From the NCBI GenBank assembly GCA_934654835.1, contig CAKUGY010000011.1, positions 1 to 64,000 on the forward strand: a stretch of DNA of 64,000 nucleotides, in the 5' to 3' direction. Made by a program: the position numbers and the translations under genes. The notes below the pieces were generated by a model that saw nothing but the letters and a program-made list of their open reading frames with translations, was not told where the DNA came from and did no database searches. Source of the stretch: an uncultured Collinsella sp. Its GTDB lineage: Bacteria > Actinomycetota > Coriobacteriia > Coriobacteriales > Coriobacteriaceae. Each line of letters starts with the position of its first letter. The stretch's first letter is position 1. Shown piece after piece: positions 57,905 through 64,000 of the stretch.

Positions 57905-58963
57905 TTGAGTAATCCAATTCTGAGCGTAGTAGTTCCAATCTATAAAGTGGAGCAATATTTGCCTAAATGCTTGGACAGTATCCTTGAGCAAACCCTCAAA
58001 GATATCGAAATCATATGCGTCGACGATGGCTCGCCTGATAGTGGCGGAGAAATTGCAGAGTTTTACGCCAAGAGTCATGCCAATGTGAAGGTTATCCATC
58101 AAGTGAACTCCGGCTTGGGGCCCGCCCGCAACACAGGCATAGAGCATGCAACTGGCAACTTTATTGCATTTGTTGATTCTGACGACTGGCTTGAGCCTGA
58201 CATGTATGAACTTATGTATAAGGAGGCTATTGAGACTGGCGCGGACATTGTGGTCGGGGGCCATTGCGATTCATCTGAAAACAAGGTTATATGCACAAAA
58301 AAGCATCCTCTTGCAGGGACTATTGCCTGTGGACAATCTCAAATTGAGCCGATAAGGCTAAAGCTGTACGGCCATGCTGAGGATGACGATATAACTGAGT
58401 CATTTCCTATGGCGGTCTGGGCATCGATATATCGAAGATCGTTGATCGATAAAAATCAACTTCGATTTAAAGCCATTCTTTCTGAGGATACTATCTTTAA
58501 CCTTCGTGCTTATGCTGAATCGCGCGTGATCGCCTTTACGGATATCGCTGGATATCGTTACAGGAAGGAAGGACAGGCGTCGATAACTTCGAGTCTCAGC
58601 CCCGATTTGATTAATCGTTACGAGCGGTTTGTAGATGAACTTTGCGCTATGGCTAAGAAGGAAGACATTTTCGAAGACGTTAAGATGAGGATTGCAAGAA
58701 CGGCAATTGACTGCATTAGACTCTGCGCCGGCATTATTGCCAAATCAAATCTGTCTATTAAAGAGAAATGTAGTTGGCTGAACGAACTTATGAAAAGCCC
58801 TCTCCAACTTGAATACGGTTCAACCTTACCGATTGAGTTCTTACCGTTTCAACAGCGTTTATTCGAAAGCTTGATGATCGGAGAGCATTATTGTTTTTGT
58901 ATTTACCTTTTGAAATTTAGGGAGTGGATTAAGTTTTTTAGGCATTGGAAAGAGCGCGGCTAA
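57905..58963 (+). CDS. Glycosyltransferase family 2
   Basis: 352 residues, GT-A fold. Typical N-terminus LSVVVPIYKVEQYLPKCLDSI, nucleotide-binding VDDGSPDSG, the NSGLGPARNTGIEHA segment and the DxD-like FVDSDDWLEPDMYE. The remainder is less conserved, with helices that may bind the acceptor. TTG 57905 is chosen because translation then begins just before the conserved strand and GGTGGG lies 8 nt upstream; TTG 57884 and GTG 57893 are in frame. A/T-rich, with codon use clearly unlike 54-56 kb. Confidence 0.87.
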   Translation: MSNPILSVVVPIYKVEQYLPKCLDSILEQTLKDIEIICVDDGSPDSGGEIAEFYAKSHANVKVIHQVNSGLGPARNTGIEHATGNFIAFVDSDDWLEPDMYELMYKEAIETGADIVVGGHCDSSENKVICTKKHPLAGTIACGQSQIEPIRLKLYGHAEDDDITESFPMAVWASIYRRSLIDKNQLRFKAILSEDTIFNLRAYAESRVIAFTDIAGYRYRKEGQASITSSLSPDLINRYERFVDELCAMAKKEDIFEDVKMRIARTAIDCIRLCAGIIAKSNLSIKEKCSWLNELMKSPLQLEYGSTLPIEFLPFQQRLFESLMIGEHYCFCIYLLKFREWIKFFRHWKERG

Positions 58964-58976
58964 ACAAGAGGTAAAC

Positions 58977-60206
58977 ATGGGTGTGATTACGATAAACGCA
59001 CATAGAGATGACGGCATTTTAAATAGAGTTGATAATCGCCGTGCTGGTTTAGTTGTCATTGCAAGTAGGGTTGAAATCAGAGATTTATTAATAGTAATGG
59101 CCAGCTTGCTTGCAATGTTTAATTATGGTTCATCTTGGACCGGATTAACTGGCTCACAACTTACTACACTGAGGCTTCTCATTGCTCTGTTTGCATGCGC
59201 CCTGGTCTTTTTTCGGGTTTCGTGGAGTGCGCTCTCTCGCTACGAGAAGGCCGGACTTGTGTACTGTGGGCTTGTCTTTGTTGAAGGCTTGTTTGGAAAA
59301 GTAAGTCCAGGGTCTGCATGGGTCGAAGGTATGGTGGGCGCTCTGCTGTTCATACTTCCATCCGAATTACGACGGAAGTATGGGAATGAATTGTCAGGTA
59401 CGACGATTAGCCTGATTACCTGCCTGCTGATTTGTGTGGCTGACGTGTTTGCGATCGCGACTGGCGGCAAGGGATTGGTAACTCAGGACAATGAATACCT
59501 TTTCTCGTCAAACTACATTATTGGTGACAAGTTCTTGCTTTCGTATATGAATATGCTTTGTTTTGCACTCATATATTGGAAGATTCCATCCGTAATCACG
59601 TTGGTAGTATTCGGTTCTATTTCTTTCTGGATTAGCGCTTTGGTTGGCTGCTCGACTGGTATGACTGGCACGATCGTTATGATAGTAATGATTTTGCTAA
59701 GCTATCCGGTACGCGCATTGCCTACTCATCGGTTATTGGTGCCAACCCTGACAGTTCTTTTCGCTATTGTTGCAGTTGCTTTTACGGGACTGTTGACATG
59801 GGGTCCATTCGGTAGATTTATTACGAATGTTCTTGGAGAGAGTTCAGATTTAACGGGCAGGATTTTTATCTATCCCGTGTTATTTGGTCTGTTTGTTAAA
59901 CGTCCCTTGTTTGGCTATTTAACTGCAAACGGTGCAAATCAGGCGGTAATTGGCGCATGCGGAGCGGCTGATGCGCAGGAGGGCTTGTTTCACATCCTGC
60001 TCACTAATGGCCTTGTTGGTGCAGTTTTATTTCTGATTATGGAGTATGTAGCGTTCTATAGAATCCAATATATGAGTCGCCGCGAACATGGTCTTTATGC
60101 TTTCGTTGTTGCAATGACTGTGTGCTCGATGGTTGAAATTAATTTGGGAATGCCTTTCATCCTCGGGTTATCTATCTTAGCTTCTTCGCTTGAAGTGTGC
60201 GAGTAG
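58977..60206 (+). CDS. Wzy-like polysaccharide polymerase / O-antigen ligase family protein
   Basis: 409 residues, mostly hydrophobic, with about ten membrane segments and a longer periplasmic-type loop (GPFGRFITNVLGESSDLTGRI) containing the ESSDLTGR motif, which resembles the S-LTGR signature of O-antigen polymerases/ligases; GYLTANGANQAVIGACGAADAQEG follows. It would polymerise lipid-linked repeat units on the outer membrane leaflet side. ATG 58977 follows AAGAGG. It is the only polymerase candidate in the locus, adjacent to transferases and upstream of the flippase, as expected for a Wzx/Wzy pathway. Confidence 0.8.
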   Translation: MGVITINAHRDDGILNRVDNRRAGLVVIASRVEIRDLLIVMASLLAMFNYGSSWTGLTGSQLTTLRLLIALFACALVFFRVSWSALSRYEKAGLVYCGLVFVEGLFGKVSPGSAWVEGMVGALLFILPSELRRKYGNELSGTTISLITCLLICVADVFAIATGGKGLVTQDNEYLFSSNYIIGDKFLLSYMNMLCFALIYWKIPSVITLVVFGSISFWISALVGCSTGMTGTIVMIVMILLSYPVRALPTHRLLVPTLTVLFAIVAVAFTGLLTWGPFGRFITNVLGESSDLTGRIFIYPVLFGLFVKRPLFGYLTANGANQAVIGACGAADAQEGLFHILLTNGLVGAVLFLIMEYVAFYRIQYMSRREHGLYAFVVAMTVCSMVEINLGMPFILGLSILASSLEVCE

Positions 60207-60265
60207 GTTAGCGCGAGAGTAACTTCTGTTTTATGGGGCTTGTTTTAGATGAGGAAATAGCGGCG

Positions 60266-60973
60266 ATGAAGAGGTTGTTAAAAAGGCTCATTTTCGGATA
60301 CAAAGCTGATTCGGATATATATTTAGCCGCCCTAAGAAAGATGGGTATGAATATTGGCGACGGTGTGTATTTATTTTCAAGTCCGAGGGACTGCGTTATA
60401 GATGAGCAAAATCCCTATTTGATAACAATTGGGAACAACGTCCAGTTAACCCGAGGCGTAATTATTCTGACTCATGACTATAGTTGGTCTGTTGTTAAGG
60501 GTTGCTACGGCGAGGTCCTTGGTCATCAAGCGCCGGTTTCTATTGGTAATAACGTATTTATTGGGATGAACGCCGTCATTCTCGCGGGATCAACTATTGG
60601 CGACAACGTTATCGTGGGAGCAGGATCAATTATCAGCGGAACGATTCCCCCTAACGTTGTTGTCGCGGGTAATCCAGCAAAGGTGCTTTGCACTATTGAT
60701 GAATATCGAGTGAAACGAAAGAACAAGCAACTTTCTGAAGCCATTGATTTGTACGCAAGTTATTTAAAGCGTTATGGACATGAGCCTGAAGAAGCTTTAT
60801 TCAGAGAGTATTTTTGGCTGTTTGAGAAAGACAGAGACAATCTGTGCTCTGTATTTCGTGAGGTTAACGACCTTGTTTCGCCTGATGTGACTGATGTTGT
60901 TTTTAGTGATTGGAAACCGCAGTTCAATGGATATCCAGATTTTTTAGAGCATTGCAGGAAAGAGCAACTTTAA
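60266..60973 (+). CDS. LbetaH-type acyltransferase (sugar O-acetyltransferase)
   Basis: 235 residues. A left-handed parallel beta-helix enzyme: hexapeptide turns run from about residue 30 (MNIGDGVYLF) to 150, including ITIGNNVQLTRGVIILTHDYSW, with the catalytic His in THDYS, SIGNNVFIGMNAVILAGSTIGDNVIVGAGSIISG, and the closing NPAKVLCTIDEY. It probably acetylates a sugar of the polymer using acetyl-CoA. The C-terminal 80 residues are a helical extension beyond the usual CysE/Vat fold. ATG 60266 is chosen (GAGGAAA upstream); ATG 60233 is in frame. Confidence 0.85.
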   Translation: MKRLLKRLIFGYKADSDIYLAALRKMGMNIGDGVYLFSSPRDCVIDEQNPYLITIGNNVQLTRGVIILTHDYSWSVVKGCYGEVLGHQAPVSIGNNVFIGMNAVILAGSTIGDNVIVGAGSIISGTIPPNVVVAGNPAKVLCTIDEYRVKRKNKQLSEAIDLYASYLKRYGHEPEEALFREYFWLFEKDRDNLCSVFREVNDLVSPDVTDVVFSDWKPQFNGYPDFLEHCRKEQL

Positions 60974-60998
60974 CTTGGGCGTTTAGACGGAGGGAATA

Positions 60999-61922
60999 AT
61001 GGCCGCCATTAAGACTCGCGTTCCTGAGCCGGCTAAAAGGCTATATAGGTACGCCAAATCATTCGTGAAGTACTTCTACTACACTGTTAAACTTTCATCT
61101 AAAAGATACCCTGATATTGATTTCATGACCAATAAAACAGCGGTTGATGAAATCGTCTTTAATAATAAGTCTCTAGCACGCTTTGGTGATGGGGAGTTCG
61201 GTTGGCTTCTTGGTAGAGAAGCTGCCTGTGGATATCAGGATGTTACTCCAGAGCTGTCTCGCAGATTAATGGAAGTTCTTCAGAGCGCTAACGAGAATTT
61301 GCTTATTGGCGTGCTGCGGGTCCTTAACGATGATACAAACATGAACTTTTTGGCTCGAGCTCACTGGCGAGAGTTTAAATTTCAATCTGAAGACCAATTG
61401 CTTCAAGTTTTGAATTTGGGCGAGTGCTATGTCGACTCAAGTATTACGCGTCCGTATATTGATTTGAAAGATAAAAGTAGCGCTTCAAGTGAGTTTGAAA
61501 ATATAAAAAGGATCTGGAAGGGCAAAAGAGTTCTTCTAGTTGAAGGGAAAGAATCAAGGCTGGGAGTTGGAAATGATTTATTTTCCCAATCTGAGTGCCT
61601 GCATCGAATTCTAGCGCCTTCTACAAACGCCTTTTCTAGATACGATTCCATATTGGCGTTAACTAAAAAGAGTGCGCCTAATTACGACATGGTTTTATTG
61701 GCGTTGGGCCCCACTGCAACTGTGCTTGCTTATGATTTATGCTTAGACGGTATTCAGGCGGTGGATATTGGCCATATCGATAATGAATATGAGTGGATGC
61801 GTATGGGGGCGAGGCGCAAAGTACCGATTCCCGGCAAAAATGTCGATGAGGTCGGTGTATTTACGTCCGAGGCTTCCTTAAATACTTCTTATCTTAATTC
61901 AATAGTTGGTGTTGTTGACTAG
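60999..61922 (+). CDS. GT-D fold glycosyltransferase (DUF1792 family)
   Basis: 307 residues. After 60 N-terminal residues comes SLARFGDGEFGWLLGR, containing the DxE motif of GT-D enzymes, then LLVEGKESRLGVGNDLFSQ and LLALGPTATVLAYDL, and AVDIGHIDNEYEWMRMGA, the hallmark C-terminal segment of the family (PF08759). GT-D transferases add hexoses to glycans, for example on serine-rich adhesins and some capsules. The start ATG 60999 follows CGGAGGG. Its role here is probably to extend or decorate the polysaccharide repeat. Confidence 0.87.
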   Translation: MAAIKTRVPEPAKRLYRYAKSFVKYFYYTVKLSSKRYPDIDFMTNKTAVDEIVFNNKSLARFGDGEFGWLLGREAACGYQDVTPELSRRLMEVLQSANENLLIGVLRVLNDDTNMNFLARAHWREFKFQSEDQLLQVLNLGECYVDSSITRPYIDLKDKSSASSEFENIKRIWKGKRVLLVEGKESRLGVGNDLFSQSECLHRILAPSTNAFSRYDSILALTKKSAPNYDMVLLALGPTATVLAYDLCLDGIQAVDIGHIDNEYEWMRMGARRKVPIPGKNVDEVGVFTSEASLNTSYLNSIVGVVD

Positions 61923-61955
61923 CTTGTTAAGCCGAACGGCGGCGTGAGGGGGATT

Positions 61956-63365
61956 ATGTCTGATAGTCGTTCAAAATACCTTTTTAATAATACTGTAATA
62001 TTTGCCCTTGGGAACTTCGGTACCAAATTGATTTCCTTCTTTTTGGTTCCAATCTATACATACACGCTTAGCGTTGCGGACTATGGTACGGCGGACTTGG
62101 TGACAACGATTTCGTTTGTGCTGGCTCCCATGTTGACCCTCAATCTTTCTGACGCTGTCATGCGCTTTCCGCTGGATAAAAAGGGTAACGATAATCAAAT
62201 TTTGACCGTTGGAATTGCTGCTTTGGTCTTTGCGTACGTTGTCGGACTGCTTATGATTCCGATGGCTCAGCTATCACCGGATGTCTCCGATTTCGCTGTC
62301 TTAATGTATTTATACTGCATCACCTCGGCATCGTCCTCTATGTTGCAAGCCTTTCTTCGTGGTTTAGAGAAGCTTCGCGAATTCGCATTCAGCAATATAC
62401 TCTGCACTGCTTTTACTGCTGGTTTTAATATTCTGTTCTTGGTTGTATTCAAATGGGGGGTTTCAGGCTATCTTCTTGCCTATGTAATGGCCTTTATCGT
62501 AACTTCTGTATACTCTGCACTGGTTTCGGGGCTATTTGGCAGACTTCGTTGTTTGCGCTTTGATAGAACACTCTTTTTAGAGATGTTTAAATATGCAATT
62601 GTGCTAATGCCTAGCACGTTCATGTGGTGGATTATCAATTCGTCTTCGCGTGTGATGGTCACAGCTATGCTTGGAGCAGCTGCAAATGGCATTCTTGCCG
62701 TTGCGTATAAGATTCCTTCTATTATTAGTGTTGTTGCAAATACATTTACTCAGGCCTGGTCTTACTCCGCGATTCGTGAAGACGATAGTAAAGATAGAGA
62801 TCAGTTTACTTCGAATGTATTTAGCAAGCTTGTATTATCGGCAGGCTTATTAACTCTATTTTTAATGATGATAATTCGTCCTTTGACCATGCTGTATGTT
62901 TCTCCCGACTATGCGAGCGCTTGGCAGTATTCATCATGGCTTCTTCTCGGAAATTATCTATTTACTGTCGGCAATTTTTTGGGTGCGCCTTATACGGTTC
63001 ACAAGGATAGTTTAGGCTATTTAATTTCAACCGCCGTTGGTGCTTTGCTGAATATTGCTTTGATGTTTCTATTGATTCCGATTATGGGTCTTTACGGAAG
63101 TGTCGTTGCTGCATTTTTGGGTTACCTTGCTGTCGTCATATTTAGGTATTTCCATACCAAGAAGTATGTTGAGATTGCAGTTGAATGGCGACAATTTCTC
63201 CCGATGTTATTGTCGATGGCCGCCATACTGATTTTGCAATCGTTATTCGTGCGATTTCTTACCGCTGGAACCCTTCTTTTTGGCGTATTCATTCTCTATT
63301 CATATAGAACGCTGTTTGTTCAAGCTATTAACGCCTTGAAGGTAAAGTTGGCCGCACTTCTATGA
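61956..63365 (+). CDS. Wzx-type polysaccharide flippase
   Basis: 469 residues with twelve or more membrane helices, MATE/MOP superfamily (polysaccharide_synt). The N-terminus FALGNFGTKLISFFLVPIYTYTLSVADYGTADLV is characteristic. Further marks are LPSTFMWWIINSSSRVMVTAMLGAA-type sequence in the middle (here MPSTFMWW) and a C-terminal helix pair. It moves lipid-linked repeat units across the membrane. ATG 61956 with AGGGGG close upstream; GTG 61944 is in frame. A G6 run at 62455-62460 lies in frame. It is the last intact gene of the locus, closed by a terminator. Confidence 0.9.
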   Translation: MSDSRSKYLFNNTVIFALGNFGTKLISFFLVPIYTYTLSVADYGTADLVTTISFVLAPMLTLNLSDAVMRFPLDKKGNDNQILTVGIAALVFAYVVGLLMIPMAQLSPDVSDFAVLMYLYCITSASSSMLQAFLRGLEKLREFAFSNILCTAFTAGFNILFLVVFKWGVSGYLLAYVMAFIVTSVYSALVSGLFGRLRCLRFDRTLFLEMFKYAIVLMPSTFMWWIINSSSRVMVTAMLGAAANGILAVAYKIPSIISVVANTFTQAWSYSAIREDDSKDRDQFTSNVFSKLVLSAGLLTLFLMMIIRPLTMLYVSPDYASAWQYSSWLLLGNYLFTVGNFLGAPYTVHKDSLGYLISTAVGALLNIALMFLLIPIMGLYGSVVAAFLGYLAVVIFRYFHTKKYVEIAVEWRQFLPMLLSMAAILILQSLFVRFLTAGTLLFGVFILYSYRTLFVQAINALKVKLAALL

Positions 63366-63380
63366 TTGTTTTTTCGATGC

Positions 63381-63418
63381 CGGTCGTTATGGAAGCACTT
63401 GCATAACGACCGTTATTT
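63381..63418 (+). terminator. Terminator after the flippase
   Basis: 11-bp stem CGGTCGTTATG/CATAACGACCG (63381-63391 with 63402-63412), followed by TTATTT. Confidence 0.82.
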
Positions 63419-63456
63419 ATCCGCGCGTTTGGATTGCTTGCCTTGGTGTATTTAGC

Positions 63457-63506
63457 TGGCAAGAGGGTAAATTATTTAGCAAGATAAGTGTGTAAGACTC
63501 TTGCCA
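63457..63506. other. Short inverted repeat in the gap before the acetyltransferase
   Basis: TGGCAAGAG (63457-63465) and CTCTTGCCA (63498-63506), 9 bp, 32 nt apart, in the 304-nt gap between the flippase and the frameshifted acetyltransferase. It could be a loop structure, a second small inversion site or chance. The rest of the gap is A/T-rich near 63630-63650 and may hold the promoter of the next gene. Confidence 0.35.
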
Positions 63507-63669
63507 CTCGTGGGGTCCTACGTTCATAAAAGGTCTAACTTCGACTGTTTTCGCGCATTTGCGGGCCGCATGCTCTTGCGCTGCTTTCTAAGGTTTTGGT
63601 GCTAGGGCTTTGCGTGCCCTGCGGTTGATTTTAAATCGATAACGTTTCTCATTGGAAGGAGAGAATAAC

Positions 63670-64000
63670 ATGAAAGCGGTTTTCAAAAAGGATTTGACAC
63701 GTTGGGGGGGGTGTCCCTATCTCTTTGGATAAGGGAACCTGGTGTAAGGTTTATGTGGGTCATGAGGAATTGTCAAGAATCTTGTAACCCAATATGGAAG
63801 TTTATCCTTTGGCGAATGCGCGAGAAATACGGCCTTGGAATCAGTCCACGCGTGCAAATCGGACCAGGCTTCTATCTTGGTCACCCATATGGGATAGATA
63901 TTAATCCGGCTGTAAGTATAGGCGCGAATTGCAACGTACACAAAGGCGTGACGATAGGGCAGGAAAATAGGGGCCGTCGTAAAGGTGCGCCTTGTATAGG
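63670..64000 (+). pseudogene. Serine-acetyltransferase-like EPS enzyme, out of frame at a G8 tract, truncated by window end
   Basis: ATG 63670, with AAGGAG 8 nt upstream, encodes MKAVFKKDLTRWGG, the usual start of CysE-like exopolysaccharide acetyltransferases. It then reads through eight G (63704-63711) into CPYLFG and a stop. The frame that opens right after the tract encodes the expected continuation: SLWIREPGVRFMWVMRNCQ, WRMREKYGLGISPRVQIG, then hexapeptide repeats (GPGFYLGHPYGIDINPAVSIG, NCNVHKGVTIGQ) up to the window end. One extra G would join the two parts exactly (TRWGGVSLSLW). It is either a phase-off gene, a true frameshift or a sequencing indel. It would acetylate a sugar of the surface polysaccharide. 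Confidence 0.8.

Noticed and set aside
1..64000. CRISPR arrays, insertion sequences, prophage genes or an rRNA operon.
   Set aside because: No regularly spaced direct repeats, transposase, integrase or rRNA sequence was seen in either strand.

Overview
The window looks like chromosomal DNA of a high-G+C, strictly anaerobic gut actinobacterium of the class Coriobacteriia, most likely Collinsella. This is inferred from the gene content (selenium-dependent formate hydrogenlyase, BrnQ, XdhD-like molybdenum hydroxylase, GlpA/DUF1667 trio), the G/C-rich codon usage and the dense intergenic palindromes. No 16S gene is present to confirm it.

Region 1 (1-4060) is a selenium-handling operon: a 2-hydroxyacyl-CoA dehydratase-type activase, SelD (itself a selenoprotein with an in-frame UGA), YedF, a DUF3343 protein and a cysteine-desulfurase-like enzyme, closed by a strong terminator. 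Region 2 (4083-7962) holds brnQ, tRNA-Pro and tRNA-Gly, an AbiEi/DUF559-like gene bracketed by two copies of an intergenic palindrome, and a RelB/DinJ-type antitoxin paired with a PIN toxin. Region 3 (8387-23866) is a formate hydrogenlyase-2 (Hyf-like) operon: two ferredoxin-type subunits, selenocysteine FdhF, membrane subunits HyfB-F, hydrogenase HyfG/H/I, HycH- and HycI-like maturation proteins and a FocA/FocB-type formate channel. Together these would oxidise formate to CO2 and H2 at the membrane.

Region 4 (23930-36563) continues the selenium/molybdenum theme: an unassigned molybdopterin oxidoreductase, selA-selB, the tRNA-Sec gene selC, mobA, a Cys-rich DUF3343 protein, gdhA, and a YgfM/XdhD-like molybdenum hydroxylase pair. 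The window therefore encodes SelA, SelB, SelC and SelD, at least two selenoproteins that need them (SelD Sec17, FdhF Sec140), and candidates for labile-selenium molybdenum hydroxylase maturation. Region 5 (36564-52665) is mostly housekeeping: tRNA-Leu, tig-clpP-clpX, valS, folC, a Xaa-Pro peptidase, a reverse-strand glycerol-3-phosphate dehydrogenase-like trio, a zinc-ribbon membrane protein and a ThrS without a normal TGS domain. Four families of long intergenic palindromes are scattered through regions 2, 4 and 5.

Region 6 (52793-64000) is a surface-polysaccharide locus. It opens with a bidirectional terminator, then a 92-bp promoter-bearing segment between perfect 15-bp inverted repeats (candidate invertible promoter), then a LoaP/NusG-like antiterminator, an initiating sugar-phosphate transferase, several glycosyltransferases, a Wzy-like polymerase, an acyltransferase, a GT-D (DUF1792) enzyme and a Wzx flippase. 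The last gene, a serine-acetyltransferase-like protein, is thrown out of frame by an eight-G tract, where one extra G would restore it. The locus thus shows two independent signs of phase variation. Base composition drops sharply from about 57 kb onward, suggesting an imported capsule-type module.
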